41,697 nucleotides of DNA from Psychrobacter sp. bablab_jr014 (GCF_016464015.1 NZ_JACDXT010000024.1:1-41697); one strand, 5' to 3'; positions 24,958-34,557 are shown, numbered from the stretch's first letter. Numbers and translations: made by a program. Notes: a model not told the origin generated them from the letters alone.

Positions 24958-25824
24958 TTACTTGGGTAATAAATCAAAAAATGCCGTTTGTTCTTCTTTC
25001 GTCATCTTGGTTAAGGGCACACGCACTGAACCAACATCCATGCCACCTTTTAAACAGCCTGCCTTAGCTTTTTGGTTATAATTGCCAGCTTCCATAGAAT
25101 GAATGGCAGGGTAAATACGGCTCATAATTTGCTTTGCAGTATCCCAGTCGCCTTGTTGTGTAGCATTAAACAGTGCCACTTGCTCCTCTGGAAAAACGTT
25201 TGCTGCCCCTGCTATCCAGCTTTTAGCACCCCAAAAGAAAAAGTCAACAGGCTGGTCATCACAGCCACAAACCACCTCAAAGTTTGCAAAGTTGGCTTGT
25301 AACATTCGCAGCGCGTGGCTAAAGTCACCGCTACTTTCTTTGACACCGATAATGTTTGGATGCTTGGATAAATGAGCCACAGTATCAAACTCAATACTGA
25401 CGCCGACACGGGCAGGAAAGTTATACATAATGATAGGTAGGTCACTGGCATCAGCGACTTTTTCAAAATGCGCGATGATGCCGTCTTGTTCAGGCAAACT
25501 ATAAGGGGGTGCAGACAGCATTAAGCCGTCATAGCCTAGTGCTTTGGCTTGAGCAGCAAACTCAATTGAATGGTCAGTGGATAGACTGTTGATACCTGCG
25601 ATAAGTGTCAGCTTACCTTTAGCTGCCTTAGCGATAGTCGTCATTACCAGCTCACGCTCTTGTGATGAAAAAGTGTAATACTCTCCAGTTGTGCCACACG
25701 CGACAATACCTGTCACGCCCTTATCAATAAACGCCTCAACCAGAGCAGTTAACGTTTGGGTATCCACTGCATTGTCAGCTGTGAAAGGGGTTACGATGGG
25801 AACTAAGATGCCATTGATATTCAT
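24958..25824 (-). CDS. DapA-family deaminase, probable pyrroline-4-hydroxy-2-carboxylate deaminase
   Basis: 288-residue TIM-barrel lyase of the dihydrodipicolinate synthase / N-acetylneuraminate lyase superfamily. Seen are the substrate carboxylate-binding loop CGTTGEYYTFS, Tyr134 in MYNFPARVGV and Schiff-base Lys162 in NIIGVKESSGD. True DapA usually has GTTGES; here it is GTTGEYY, which argues against lysine biosynthesis. In hydroxyproline operons this family converts 1-pyrroline-4-hydroxy-2-carboxylate to 2-oxoglutarate semialdehyde and ammonia. That assignment follows from the neighbours: oxidase upstream, aldehyde dehydrogenase downstream. Confidence 0.87.
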   Translation of the reverse strand: MNINGILVPIVTPFTADNAVDTQTLTALVEAFIDKGVTGIVACGTTGEYYTFSSQERELVMTTIAKAAKGKLTLIAGINSLSTDHSIEFAAQAKALGYDGLMLSAPPYSLPEQDGIIAHFEKVADASDLPIIMYNFPARVGVSIEFDTVAHLSKHPNIIGVKESSGDFSHALRMLQANFANFEVVCGCDDQPVDFFFWGAKSWIAGAANVFPEEQVALFNATQQGDWDTAKQIMSRIYPAIHSMEAGNYNQKAKAGCLKGGMDVGSVRVPLTKMTKEEQTAFFDLLPK

Positions 25825-25900
25825 ACATATATCCTTGTAGTAAAAGATTGGTTTTGCTTTTCTATTGAACCAGTGTGAGGACGATAGATTGTTTACGTGA

Positions 25901-27160
25901 TTAGTTAAGCGAAGACGACTTGACGAAACGACTTAAGCGATAGGGTGTTGGGTCAATCGTATGTACTTCATTAAAATAGTCGTGCGTTATCATTTGCGCA
26001 CTGACCACCGCTTGCGTCAGTCCCAAATGCTGATGCCCAAAATTCAAAAATACATTGTCAATGCGATCGATAACTGGTAAAGAGTCTGCCGTTGAAGGAC
26101 GAAATCCCATCCACTGCGCCGCGTCAGTCATATCTAAAGGTGCGCGTAACATCGGTTGTGCCAACTGATGTAGCATCTGTGCGCGGCGCATATTGGCTGG
26201 CGCGTTAAGGCCTGCGTACTCTACAGTGCCTGCTAAGCGTAAACCTTGCTCCATTGGCGTCATAATAAAGCGTCTGTCCATACTCGAAACAGGAATAGAA
26301 AGTCGCTGCGTCACATTGGGTAGCATCAAGTGATAACCCCGTTCCGTGTCCAGTGGCACTGAGATGCCAGTCAACTCTTTTGCCAAAGTCTTAGAGTGAG
26401 CGCCTGCTGCCAACATGACTTTATTAGCCATCATTGTGTTCTGATTGGTGACAAGTTTAAAACCATCGCCCCTACGCACAATATGCTCGACACGGCAGTG
26501 CGTTCTTACCGTCCCACCTAGCTGTCGAAAGCTATGCGTAAGCTGTGCAATCATCGCGTTAAGATTGGTCACATGGCCCGTATCAGGGAAGAACAATGCA
26601 GCAAGCTGATTATTTTGTAGTGTAGGTTCACGTTCCAAAAGCTGCTGTTGTGACAGCAGTTGATTGCTAACACCGATATCGTTTAAGCGCTTACCATGAT
26701 GGGTTAAAGCATCAATGCTTCGCTGCTTTTCGACCGTCAGTAGTGAGCCTTTGACTTCAACCCAGTCATTTAAATGCCATGTGTTTGCAAACTGCTGCCA
26801 CGCTTTAAGACTGTCTTGATTAAGACGTAAGAGCGCTTGGTGACTGGTATCAAAAGGCACAGCGCGCATATTCAACAGCAGCTGTATTGCCCATGGCATC
26901 AGTTGTGGTAGGTAACGCCAATCCAGTCGCAGCGCACCTGTAGGATTAAGTAGCATCGCTGGGATATGGCGCAAAATACTGGCATCAGCAATAGGAAAGA
27001 CTTGTTCTGTTGCCAAATGACCAGCATTGCCAATAGATGCGCCTTGACCAATGTCATTAGCATCTATCAGTGTAACTTGGACACCGCGCGCTTGTAGCAT
27101 CACTGCTGTTGTTAAGCCAATAATGCCGCCACCGATGATATGTAGCTCTGAAATCGACAT
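25901..27160 (-). CDS. FAD-dependent D-amino acid oxidase/dehydrogenase (D-hydroxyproline)
   Basis: 419 residues of the DadA/DAO family. The N-terminal FAD-binding motif is IIGGGIIGLTTAVMLQARGVQVTLIDA, followed by GASIGNAGHLA. The C-terminal FAD/substrate signature is WMGFRPSTADSLPVI...FLNFGHQHLGLTQA. In this operon it should oxidise cis-4-hydroxy-D-proline to 1-pyrroline-4-hydroxy-2-carboxylate. ATG 27160 has TTAGGAGCAGGG before it; upstream starts would run into the epimerase gene. The start is 23 bp after the epimerase stop, consistent with co-transcription. Whether it passes electrons to the respiratory chain or to oxygen cannot be told here. Confidence 0.88.
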   Translation of the reverse strand: MSISELHIIGGGIIGLTTAVMLQARGVQVTLIDANDIGQGASIGNAGHLATEQVFPIADASILRHIPAMLLNPTGALRLDWRYLPQLMPWAIQLLLNMRAVPFDTSHQALLRLNQDSLKAWQQFANTWHLNDWVEVKGSLLTVEKQRSIDALTHHGKRLNDIGVSNQLLSQQQLLEREPTLQNNQLAALFFPDTGHVTNLNAMIAQLTHSFRQLGGTVRTHCRVEHIVRRGDGFKLVTNQNTMMANKVMLAAGAHSKTLAKELTGISVPLDTERGYHLMLPNVTQRLSIPVSSMDRRFIMTPMEQGLRLAGTVEYAGLNAPANMRRAQMLHQLAQPMLRAPLDMTDAAQWMGFRPSTADSLPVIDRIDNVFLNFGHQHLGLTQAVVSAQMITHDYFNEVHTIDPTPYRLSRFVKSSSLN

Positions 27161-27183
27161 AAGCCCTGCTCCTAAAACCGCGA

Positions 27184-28161
27184 TTAAGCGGTAATGCCCC
27201 ATTTAAATGGATCGTCTGTCTGTACGATAAGGTTGGTTTGTGCGCAGACATGCGCGTGACCACAAATGGTAGGAACAATGGTATTTTTTGGGTAATTAAC
27301 GTCACCGCTGTCATGTAATGGCTGATATCTACCAACGAACACGCTACCGACCACGCTTTGTTGATGCCAAGGTTGCCCTGGTGCGAGGCGACCATCTGCA
27401 GCCAGACAAGCCAGCTTGGCGCTTGTGCCTGTACCACAAGGTGAGCGATCATAGGCCGCGCCTGGGCACAGTACAAAGTTTTGACTGTCAACATTTGGGG
27501 TATCACTGTCTGCAAAAAGTTCAATATGGTCTATTTCTTCACCATCTTTGCCAGTGATATTGGCGGCTACTAAGGCGCGCTTAATACTCACGCAAGCTTG
27601 AGTCAAGGTTTGCACGTTGTCCACCGCAATGCGATAGCTGTGATCACTGACTAAGAAAAACCAGTTACCACCCCATGCAATGTCGCCATATACCGTACCT
27701 ATTTCAGGCACTATTACAGCTACTTGTTTTTTGTAGCGATAGGCGGGAATGTTTTGTACACTACAACTGCCGTCTGGATGCAAGGTGGCTTTAACCAAAC
27801 CAACAGGCGTCTCTAACCAATGCACACCTGCTGTAATTTTATTTTGGTAGGCCATTGAGGCAATGACACCAATTGTGCCATGACCACACATGCCTAAGTA
27901 GCCTGTATTGTTAAAAAAGATGACTGCAGCAGTGGCTTTTGGATGAGTGGGTGCCAGCAACAATGCGCCAACAAGAACATCATTCCCACGCGGCTCTAAA
28001 ATAATGCTTTGGCGTAAATGATCATAGCGTGTACGGAAATCATGCAGTTTGTCTTTTAAGGTTTTACCAAGTAATTTAGGAAATCCGTCATATACCATGC
28101 GGGTTGGTTCACCGCCTGTATGCGAGTCAATAATGGCAAAATTAAAAAGTGTGTTGTCCAT
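27184..28161 (-). CDS. 4-hydroxyproline 2-epimerase
   Basis: 325 residues of the proline racemase family. It interconverts trans-4-hydroxy-L-proline and cis-4-hydroxy-D-proline by a two-base mechanism. Both catalytic cysteines are present: Cys92 in [13 protein letters not shown] and Cys242 in [12 protein letters not shown]. The N-terminal [12 protein letters not shown] and C-terminal GSVFVGRY are typical. Having Cys at both positions fits the epimerase/racemase activity rather than the Thr-containing dehydratase branch. It is the first gene of a minus-strand operon running through oxidase, deaminase, dehydrogenase and symporter. This order supports hydroxyproline over plain proline as substrate. 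Confidence 0.93.
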   Translation of the reverse strand: MDNTLFNFAIIDSHTGGEPTRMVYDGFPKLLGKTLKDKLHDFRTRYDHLRQSIILEPRGNDVLVGALLLAPTHPKATAAVIFFNNTGYLGMCGHGTIGVIASMAYQNKITAGVHWLETPVGLVKATLHPDGSCSVQNIPAYRYKKQVAVIVPEIGTVYGDIAWGGNWFFLVSDHSYRIAVDNVQTLTQACVSIKRALVAANITGKDGEEIDHIELFADSDTPNVDSQNFVLCPGAAYDRSPCGTGTSAKLACLAADGRLAPGQPWHQQSVVGSVFVGRYQPLHDSGDVNYPKNTIVPTICGHAHVCAQTNLIVQTDDPFKWGITA

Positions 28162-28439
28162 GACCGATATTCCTATTCATCCTTAAAAAGCAGCAATACG
28201 ATGATTTTTGGCGCTGACAAATCAGCCGCCCAAAACAGTTTTCAACCGCTCAGCATTGAGGTCTGTCTATAGAATGGGCTTTTTAATAAGGCGAGTCTTG
28301 TGATTTTCCAAAGAAAAAATGCGCATTTCAGCACAATGGTTTGGCGTACACTAGAAGGTTGGGTATAAAATCGGCGTGCTAAGAATACCAAGTAGCGGTC
28401 TACATTTTGGCAAAACGTGACATGGAGTCGGGAGAGAAT
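28162..28439. promoter_or_regulatory. Divergent control region of the hydroxyproline operon and its regulator
   Basis: A 278-bp gap between epimerase (minus) and AraC gene (plus). A dyad GCTGA-N4-TCAGC (28213-28226), extended by TTTTGG/CCAAAA on its flanks, lies about 50 bp upstream of the epimerase start and is a candidate operator. A promoter for the regulator is TTGGCG (28341-28346), 17 bp, TATAAA (28364-28369). Confidence 0.55.
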
Positions 28440-29252
28440 ATGCAGACGCAGTTTACAGAGGACAGTACAGCAGCCACATTAGCGGACACATTGCAAAAGC
28501 AGTGGCAGTGCAATAGTTATCGACCTGTAGATAAAGATGCATTTGTCGGTAGCGTGTCTTTACTGCTACCGCTTCTTAACACGCTACCCAACGTCGTTTT
28601 TTTTGTTAAGAATAGCCAAGCACAATATCAAATTGCTAATAAAACCTTATTAAAGCGGTGTAACTTGCAAAAGCATGACGATATTGTCGGATTTACCTCT
28701 GAGCAGATGTTTTTACATCGTCAAGGTAAAGAATATACGCTGCAAGATAAGCGCGTATTAGCGCAAGGCAAATCAGTTGTGGATAATCTGGAACTGCACA
28801 GTTATGCATCAGGTAAGCTTGGTTGGTGTATCACAAATAAGCTGCCTATTTATGATATTAATGGGCGTATTGTAGCTATGGTAGGTATATCCGTAGATAT
28901 TGATGATGATGATGAACGTATTTTACGAAAACATGCGCGTTTGGCAGAAGTTGTTACGTTCGTCCGCGCCCATTTAGACACCAGAATTGCTATAGCCGAT
29001 TTGGCTGAGCTGGCCAGTCTGAGTGTGTCGCAGCTAGAGCGCACGTTCAAATCAGTACTTAATATATCGCCCTCACAATTGGTACAAAAACTGCGTTTAG
29101 AATACGCTATCACCTTACTAGCAGCACCAGAAATGAGTATAACGCGCATTGCGCTCAAATGTGGTTATAATGACCATAGCGCATTCAGTCGTCAATTTAA
29201 GCAATTTACAGGCATGTCGCCGACACAGTTTCGTCGTGTACATTGCAGTTAG
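28440..29252 (+). CDS. PAS-domain AraC-family transcriptional regulator
   Basis: 270 residues. Residues about 40-160 form a PAS fold (FFVKNSQAQYQIANKTLLKRCNL, DIVGFTSEQMF, DKRVLAQGKSVVDN, LPIYDINGRIVAMVGISVDI). Residues about 170-268 are an AraC double helix-turn-helix (IAIADLAELASLSVSQLERTF and MSITRIALKCGYNDHSAFSRQFKQFTGMSPTQFR). It is divergently transcribed from the hydroxyproline operon, so it is very likely the activator of that operon, with the PAS domain sensing hydroxyproline or an intermediate. ATG 28440 follows GGGAGAG; longer starts at 28407 or 28422 lack this. The ligand is an inference. Confidence 0.86.
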   Translation: MQTQFTEDSTAATLADTLQKQWQCNSYRPVDKDAFVGSVSLLLPLLNTLPNVVFFVKNSQAQYQIANKTLLKRCNLQKHDDIVGFTSEQMFLHRQGKEYTLQDKRVLAQGKSVVDNLELHSYASGKLGWCITNKLPIYDINGRIVAMVGISVDIDDDDERILRKHARLAEVVTFVRAHLDTRIAIADLAELASLSVSQLERTFKSVLNISPSQLVQKLRLEYAITLLAAPEMSITRIALKCGYNDHSAFSRQFKQFTGMSPTQFRRVHCS

Positions 29253-29399
29253 CTGTATTTGAGTGACGACATTCATTGTCGCTTATCTTTACCGCTGATG
29301 GCGACAGGTTACCTTTTTGCATGACTTTGTACGCGGCATTGGGTATGCTGTCTATTGCTGATAGCAGCGCTGATGATAACCCAAGATGATGTATATATT

Positions 29400-30380
29400 A
29401 TGATGCAAGACCGCCTGATCAATCCCAACGAAACTGCCATTGATGCCCCTGACAGCAATATTCGCCCTGCATTACTGGCTGAATATATCGGTCAGCCTGT
29501 GGTGCGTGAGCAGATGGAGGTCTTTGTTGGCGCGGCGCGCGCTCGTGATGAGGCGCTCGATCATACGCTGATATTTGGACCGCCTGGGCTGGGTAAAACC
29601 ACACTTGCCAATATCATTGCGCGCGAGATGGGCGGCAATCTGCGCTCAACCTCAGGTCCTGTGCTGGAGCGTGCGGGCGATTTGGCGGCGATGCTGACCA
29701 ATCTTGAAGAAGGCGATGTGCTGTTTATTGATGAGATTCATCGCTTAAGTCCTGTGATTGAGGAAATTCTCTATCCTGCGATGGAGGATTTTCAGCTCGA
29801 TATCATGATTGGTGAAGGTCCAGCGGCGCGCTCGATTAAGCTTGACTTGCCGCCCTTTACCTTGGTGGCGGCGACCACGCGTGCGGGATTGTTGACCTCA
29901 CCACTGCGCGATCGTTTTGGTATTGTGCAGCGCCTTGAGTTTTATAGTGTGGCGGATTTGACCACGATTGTCCGTCGTGCTGCGCGTCTGATGGGTGTGT
30001 CGATGAGTGAAGAGGGCGCGGTGGAGATTGCCCGCCGTGCGCGCGGGACACCACGTATCGCCAACCGCCTGTTGCGCCGTGTGCGTGACTATGCCGAGGT
30101 CAAAAGTGATGGTCACGTGACAGGCGAGATTGCCAGTAGTGCGCTCGATATGCTCGCGGTGGATAGACGCGGACTCGATCATTTGGACAGACGCTATATT
30201 GAGATTTTGCACGAGCGTTTTGATGGCGGTCCTGCGGGTGTGGAAGCGGTCGCCGCTGCGATGGCAGAGGATAGAGGTACGCTGGAAGACGTCATTGAGC
30301 CGTATTTGATTCAACAGGGTTACGTGCTGCGTACCGCACGCGGTCGGGTGTTGACGCAAATGGCGATTGACCAAATCTAA
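29400..30380 (+). CDS. ruvB: Holliday junction helicase RuvB
   Basis: AAA+ motor that drives branch migration with RuvA. Visible: [19 protein letters not shown], Walker [12 protein letters not shown], Walker [12 protein letters not shown], sensor 1 [20 protein letters not shown], arginine finger region [18 protein letters not shown], and the C-terminal winged helix ([26 protein letters not shown]...[14 protein letters not shown]). It is 326 residues from ATG 29400 (MMQDRLI); earlier in-frame starts add a non-conserved leader. It is separated from ruvA by about 10 kb, with a monocistronic look and a strong terminator. Confidence 0.96.
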   Translation: MMQDRLINPNETAIDAPDSNIRPALLAEYIGQPVVREQMEVFVGAARARDEALDHTLIFGPPGLGKTTLANIIAREMGGNLRSTSGPVLERAGDLAAMLTNLEEGDVLFIDEIHRLSPVIEEILYPAMEDFQLDIMIGEGPAARSIKLDLPPFTLVAATTRAGLLTSPLRDRFGIVQRLEFYSVADLTTIVRRAARLMGVSMSEEGAVEIARRARGTPRIANRLLRRVRDYAEVKSDGHVTGEIASSALDMLAVDRRGLDHLDRRYIEILHERFDGGPAGVEAVAAAMAEDRGTLEDVIEPYLIQQGYVLRTARGRVLTQMAIDQI

Positions 30381-30424
30381 TGGTTTTTCAAATAAGATAA
30401 CTTTTTAAAGACATTTATGACATG

Positions 30425-30460
30425 AAAAAAAGGCTTACCATTTAGGGTAAGCCTTTTTTT
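30425..30460 (+). terminator. Bidirectional terminator between ruvB and ubiB
   Basis: Stem AAAAAAAGGCTTACC/GGTAAGCCTTTTTTT with a short loop. It stands between convergent ruvB and ubiB and has A- and T-runs on both sides. Confidence 0.9.
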
Positions 30461-30490
30461 ATCTAAACATTGCGGCTTTTTCAATTTAAC

Positions 30491-32149
30491 TTATGGCATC
30501 AGACGAATGACCACCACGATGAGGGCAAGCGCGTAAAAGATGAGTGATACCCAACCATCAATCTGTATGGCGGCGGCGATAGCGATGGCAAAGACGGCGA
30601 GCGCCAGCCAATCATTGCGGCGCGTGTTGAGCATATCGGCACGTATTTGCTGGATTTCTCTTATTTGTTGGTCTTGGCGAGCGCCTTGAGCCGCGAGGCT
30701 TTGCACGCTTTTATCGAGCAATTTGGGCAGCTCAGCGCTAGAGAGTAGCAGCTCAGGCAGCTGGGCGCGCAGTTGTTTGAGTTTGCGTTTGGGGTCGAGC
30801 TGGGTGTGTACCCAATCGTTAATAATGGGCTTGGCAAGTGACCAAATATCAAGCGCGGGGTAGAGGTCGCGCCCGAGTCCCTCAACGTGTACCAACGTCT
30901 TGAGCAGTAGCATCAGCTGCGGCGGTATGGTCATGTGATGTTTGCGCGCAATGTCGAGTATCTGCATGAGCACCCCCGCAAAATCAATCTCATTAATCGG
31001 CTTGTTCAGCATCGGTCCGATACTGCGCTGCATATCACGCTGCAAGGCGTGCTTGTCCGCGCTGGGCGGTATCCAGCCTGCGCGACTGACGATGGTCACG
31101 AGCGCTTCAAAGTTATTATTCATCACCGAGAGCAGCAAACGCGCCACCAGCATTTGGTCATCAGGCGATAGCGAGCCCATAATCGCGCAGTCCAGTCCAA
31201 TATAGCGTGGTGGGTGCGGCAGCGGTGCGGCAGTGCCTGCGCTCAACTCAGCAAGTGGCGGCGTCTCAACGAACACATTGCCAGGATGCATGTCGGCATG
31301 AAAAAAATTGTCACGGAACACTTGGGTAAAAAAGATGGTCAGCCCTTTTTCTGCCAGCGCGGCGCGGTCGTAGCCAAGCTCGTCAAAAACGTGCGTCTGC
31401 GAGATGGGCACGCCTTGAATGCGCTCCATGACCATGACATTTTTGGCGCTTAGATACACCTCAGGCACGTACATCAGCGGCGAGCCCAAAAAGTTATTGC
31501 GCATCTGCGTGGTGTTGTCCGCCTCGATGGTTAAGTCCAGCTCATTGAGCATCACTTGGCGGTAGTCTTCGACAAGGGTGATGATGTGTACCGCACGCGC
31601 CGCTTCAATACGCGCCGATGCCCAATCGGCGACATTGCGCAGCAGCTCAAAATCGCGCACGATGGTCGCCCGAATCTCAGGCCGCACCACCTTGACCACC
31701 ACTTCGCGCCCGTCTGGCAGCGCCGCAGTATGCACCTGTGCGATGGAAGCCGCGGCAAGGGGCTTGGTATCAAAGCGAGCAAACAAGCTATCCAGCGGTT
31801 GTCCCAAACCTGTACGCGGCGCGATGATTTGTGCGATGGCAGTATCAGGATTAAAGGGCTTGACCTTGTCTTGTAGCTTAATGAGCTGCTCGATAATCTC
31901 AGGCGGCACAAGGTCGCGGCGCGTGGAGAGCAGTTGACCCAATTTTAAAAACAGCGTGCCCATGTCCTCAAGCGCGTACTTGATAGCGTCCTGCTGATGC
32001 TTTTTGCCCCACGCGGCAGGATGCAAGCGAATCAGCCGCGCAACGGGCGCAAGCTGCGGCATGTCTTCGATTGGTAAGTGGGTGTCGATGCGGTAGGTCG
32101 CGGCAATGCGCCACAACTCGCGCAGGCGCTTTTGATGGGATAAGAGCAT
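30491..32149 (-). CDS. ubiB: Ubiquinone biosynthesis ATPase/kinase-like protein UbiB
   Basis: 552-residue atypical kinase of the ABC1/ADCK/UbiB family needed for ubiquinone synthesis. Seen are the KxGQ motif in LFLKLGQLLSTRRDLVPPEI, the Ala-rich nucleotide loop AAASIAQVH, VVVKVVRP, FFHADMHPGNVFV and the metal site GLDCAIMG in place of kinase DFG. Two C-terminal membrane helices (WLALAVFAIAIAAAIQIDGWV, LIFYALALIVVVI) anchor it. It is downstream of ubiE on the same strand, but a terminator hairpin lies between them. Confidence 0.94.
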   Translation of the reverse strand: MLLSHQKRLRELWRIAATYRIDTHLPIEDMPQLAPVARLIRLHPAAWGKKHQQDAIKYALEDMGTLFLKLGQLLSTRRDLVPPEIIEQLIKLQDKVKPFNPDTAIAQIIAPRTGLGQPLDSLFARFDTKPLAAASIAQVHTAALPDGREVVVKVVRPEIRATIVRDFELLRNVADWASARIEAARAVHIITLVEDYRQVMLNELDLTIEADNTTQMRNNFLGSPLMYVPEVYLSAKNVMVMERIQGVPISQTHVFDELGYDRAALAEKGLTIFFTQVFRDNFFHADMHPGNVFVETPPLAELSAGTAAPLPHPPRYIGLDCAIMGSLSPDDQMLVARLLLSVMNNNFEALVTIVSRAGWIPPSADKHALQRDMQRSIGPMLNKPINEIDFAGVLMQILDIARKHHMTIPPQLMLLLKTLVHVEGLGRDLYPALDIWSLAKPIINDWVHTQLDPKRKLKQLRAQLPELLLSSAELPKLLDKSVQSLAAQGARQDQQIREIQQIRADMLNTRRNDWLALAVFAIAIAAAIQIDGWVSLIFYALALIVVVIRLMP

Positions 32150-32241
32150 GGTCAGTCGTCATATTGCCAAAAAACACGCATTATCATAGCACGAACCCAG
32201 CCAAAATGACCGCTACCGAAGTCAGGCGTTTTTTAACGCAT

Positions 32242-32276
32242 AAAAAACCCAGCGATAGACATTGCCATCGCTGGGT
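32242..32276 (-). terminator. Terminator between ubiE and ubiB
   Basis: On the minus strand, stem ACCCAGCGAT/ATCGCTGGGT followed by six T. It lies after the ubiE stop and ahead of ubiB. Confidence 0.85.
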
Positions 32277-32381
32277 ATTGATACCTTTAAAGCTGAGTAG
32301 TCTTTAAAAATTTATAGCTGCTTAACACATCTTTTAAAATAGCCTAAGCAACTTGAGACGCTATCAACCATACTTGTACCG

Positions 32382-33440
32382 TTACGCTTTAAAGCCGCGA
32401 TGTACAGCGACGATACCTGCGGTTAGGTTATTAAAGCTACAGTTTTCAAAGCCTGCCTGCTGCATCATTTGCTTCAGCGTTCTTTGGTCAGGGTGCATAC
32501 GAATCGACTCTGCCAAGTACTGATAGCTCTCAGAATCGTTGGCAACGATTTTGCCCATCAACGGCAGCGCGGTGAATGAATACAAGTCATAGGCTTTTGA
32601 TAATGGCTTAAAGATAGGCTTTGAAAATTCTAAAATCAGCAAGCGTCCACCTGGCTTTAATACGCGGTACATAGCGCGCAGTGCTGCGTCTTTGTCGGTC
32701 ACGTTACGCAGACCAAAGCTGATGGTCACCAAGTCAAAGCTGTTGTCTTCAAACGGCGCAAGCGTTTCGGCATTGGCAAGGACGAAGTCCACATTGTTGC
32801 AGCCTGCATTAATCAGGCGTTCACGACCGACTTCGAGCATCGCCGCGTTGATGTCCGAGAGCACAACGTGACCTGTACGACCGACTTCACGGCTGAATAC
32901 TTTTGCCAAATCGCCCGTACCGCCTGCGATATCAAGCACGTGTTGACCTTTACGCACGCCCGATAGGCTGATGGCATAGCGCTTCCACAAGCGATGGATA
33001 CCGAATGACATCAAGTCATTCATGATGTCGTATTTTTTGGCGACCGAGGTAAAGACGTCTGCCACGCGCGCTTGTTTTTCCGACTTTTTAACGGTTTGAT
33101 AGCCAAAATGCGTGTCTTCTAAGCCATCGGTGTCTGGCGTGTGCGGGTTGTTAATGTCGTCACGTGGGTTAAACGTGGTTTGGCTGGTGATGGTTGGGCT
33201 TTCGCTCGGTGCAGCAAGTGGCTGCTGTTGCCCTTGTGGCGCACCCGCTGGCAAGTCGGTCACATTCGTAAACGTGTCATCTTTTTCAGCTACCTTGTCT
33301 GCTGGCGCAACAGGAGCGTCCGCTTTTGGTGCGCCTTTGGTTTGCTCGTTTAGTGCTTTTTGCGCATCTAAGCTGTCTTGAACCAGTTTGTCTTGTACGT
33401 TATCGGTGGTGTCGGTCGTTGTTTTTGTGGCGTTACTCAT
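32382..33440 (-). CDS. ubiE: Ubiquinone/menaquinone C-methyltransferase UbiE with long N-terminal extension
   Basis: SAM-dependent methyltransferase acting on the demethyl-quinone ring. The conserved domain starts at THFGYQTV (residue about 109) and continues with [29 protein letters not shown] motif [68 protein letters not shown] and the end [12 protein letters not shown]. Typical UbiE is about 250 residues; this one is 352. The extra 105 or so are hydrophilic and rich in Thr, Asp, Ala, Pro and Gln, likely disordered. No ATG, GTG or TTG exists near the domain border, so the extension appears to be real. Confidence 0.94.
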   Translation of the reverse strand: MSNATKTTTDTTDNVQDKLVQDSLDAQKALNEQTKGAPKADAPVAPADKVAEKDDTFTNVTDLPAGAPQGQQQPLAAPSESPTITSQTTFNPRDDINNPHTPDTDGLEDTHFGYQTVKKSEKQARVADVFTSVAKKYDIMNDLMSFGIHRLWKRYAISLSGVRKGQHVLDIAGGTGDLAKVFSREVGRTGHVVLSDINAAMLEVGRERLINAGCNNVDFVLANAETLAPFEDNSFDLVTISFGLRNVTDKDAALRAMYRVLKPGGRLLILEFSKPIFKPLSKAYDLYSFTALPLMGKIVANDSESYQYLAESIRMHPDQRTLKQMMQQAGFENCSFNNLTAGIVAVHRGFKA

Positions 33441-33558
33441 TATCTTATCCGTTTTTTTTGGTGGGTCAGTAGGGCAGTGCGCTTACTGAGAGGTTTTAAC
33501 TGATTAATGACAGAGTCATTCGCATTATCTTTGCGCCAGTTTTTAGCTGTATCTTATT

Positions 33559-34269
33559 CTATAAACCAAAAGCGCTTTTGCTGTCGGTCGCTTGCGGCTG
33601 GTGTACACGCTCAATCAGCGCCAGCTCACGCTCGCAGAATGGGTCAATAAACGTACCCACGCTCTTTAGTGGCTTCATGGCCTCAAAGCCTGCTTCGATA
33701 AAGTCATATAAAGGCTGATAGTTACGGCGATAGGCGGTGCTTTTTGCTAAGGCAAATGCCTTTCTTAGCATAAATGAGTTTAAATCTTTATCGGTGCGGT
33801 AGCAGACTTCTTTTAGGTTGCGAATTTGTGTACGGCGTTTGTCCGCTTCATCGACGGCGCGATAGGCGGCGAGCATATTGTCATCATTAACTGGCAAGTC
33901 TTCTTTTAGTAGCCACTCGGCCAAATGCATGTCCAACTCAATCGCTAGGATGGATGCTTGAATTGCCAGTCCGCCTGCTTGGAGTGCCGATTCTTTTGCC
34001 AGTTTTTCGATTTTTTTGGTTTTTGGCAAGATACGCTCAAGCTGCTTAGCAAGCAGGCTAAATTCTGCGCCGCCATAAAGTTTATTTAAAAAATAGTTTG
34101 CCATCGGTTTGTTTTTTGGCTGCTCAAACATTTGGCGATGCGTGTTACGAATGCGGTCACGCTGCCATGCTTGTACTTCGTTTAACTTTATATTAAGTGC
34201 CTCGTCTTGGTGGTACGGCAGCGACCAATAGTGAGTAATGTGTTGTTGCAGTTCAGTCAACGCGGCCAT
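33559..34269 (-). CDS. FFLEELY-motif family protein next to ubiE
   Basis: 236 residues, all-helical, no membrane segment and no signal peptide. The block NYFLNKLYGGAEFSLLAKQLERILP corresponds to the FFLEELY motif that gives this uncharacterised family its name, here with changed residues (YFLNKLY). It lies upstream of ubiE on the same strand with a 118-bp gap. In many gammaproteobacteria ubiJ occupies the slot between ubiE and ubiB, and none is seen here. A role linked to ubiquinone synthesis is possible from position alone. Family call moderate, function unknown. Confidence 0.65.
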   Translation of the reverse strand: MAALTELQQHITHYWSLPYHQDEALNIKLNEVQAWQRDRIRNTHRQMFEQPKNKPMANYFLNKLYGGAEFSLLAKQLERILPKTKKIEKLAKESALQAGGLAIQASILAIELDMHLAEWLLKEDLPVNDDNMLAAYRAVDEADKRRTQIRNLKEVCYRTDKDLNSFMLRKAFALAKSTAYRRNYQPLYDFIEAGFEAMKPLKSVGTFIDPFCERELALIERVHQPQATDSKSAFGL

Positions 34270-34557
34270 GACAAGCTATCCTCTATTAAATATCAATTAA
34301 TGTTAAAAATGAGCAAAAAATAAAAAAACGCACTGACGACCATAATTCTTTTTTGGTATTCGCGCAGCACGATAAGCGCCAAATGTTTGCGCAATGTGGC
34401 GTGCTGTTCAAGCATACCATTATTCAGCGTCCGCCACCTTAAAAGAAACGCAAATCAAATACAAATGCAAACGGTTACAAGATGCCACGGGCGCAAGTGC
34501 TATGCTTTTAGAACAAAAATAGCAGTCATAAAGAGCAACTATCAAGGAGCAGCGCTC

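Noticed and set aside
24958..25824. Dihydrodipicolinate synthase of lysine biosynthesis
   Set aside because: GTTGEYY replaces GTTGES and the gene lies within the hydroxyproline operon, which fits the deaminase better.
34387..34557. Upstream extension of the polyphosphate phosphotransferase
   Set aside because: The longer frame begins in non-coding DNA; ATG 34558 has the strong AAGGAG site and starts the usual Lys-rich leader.
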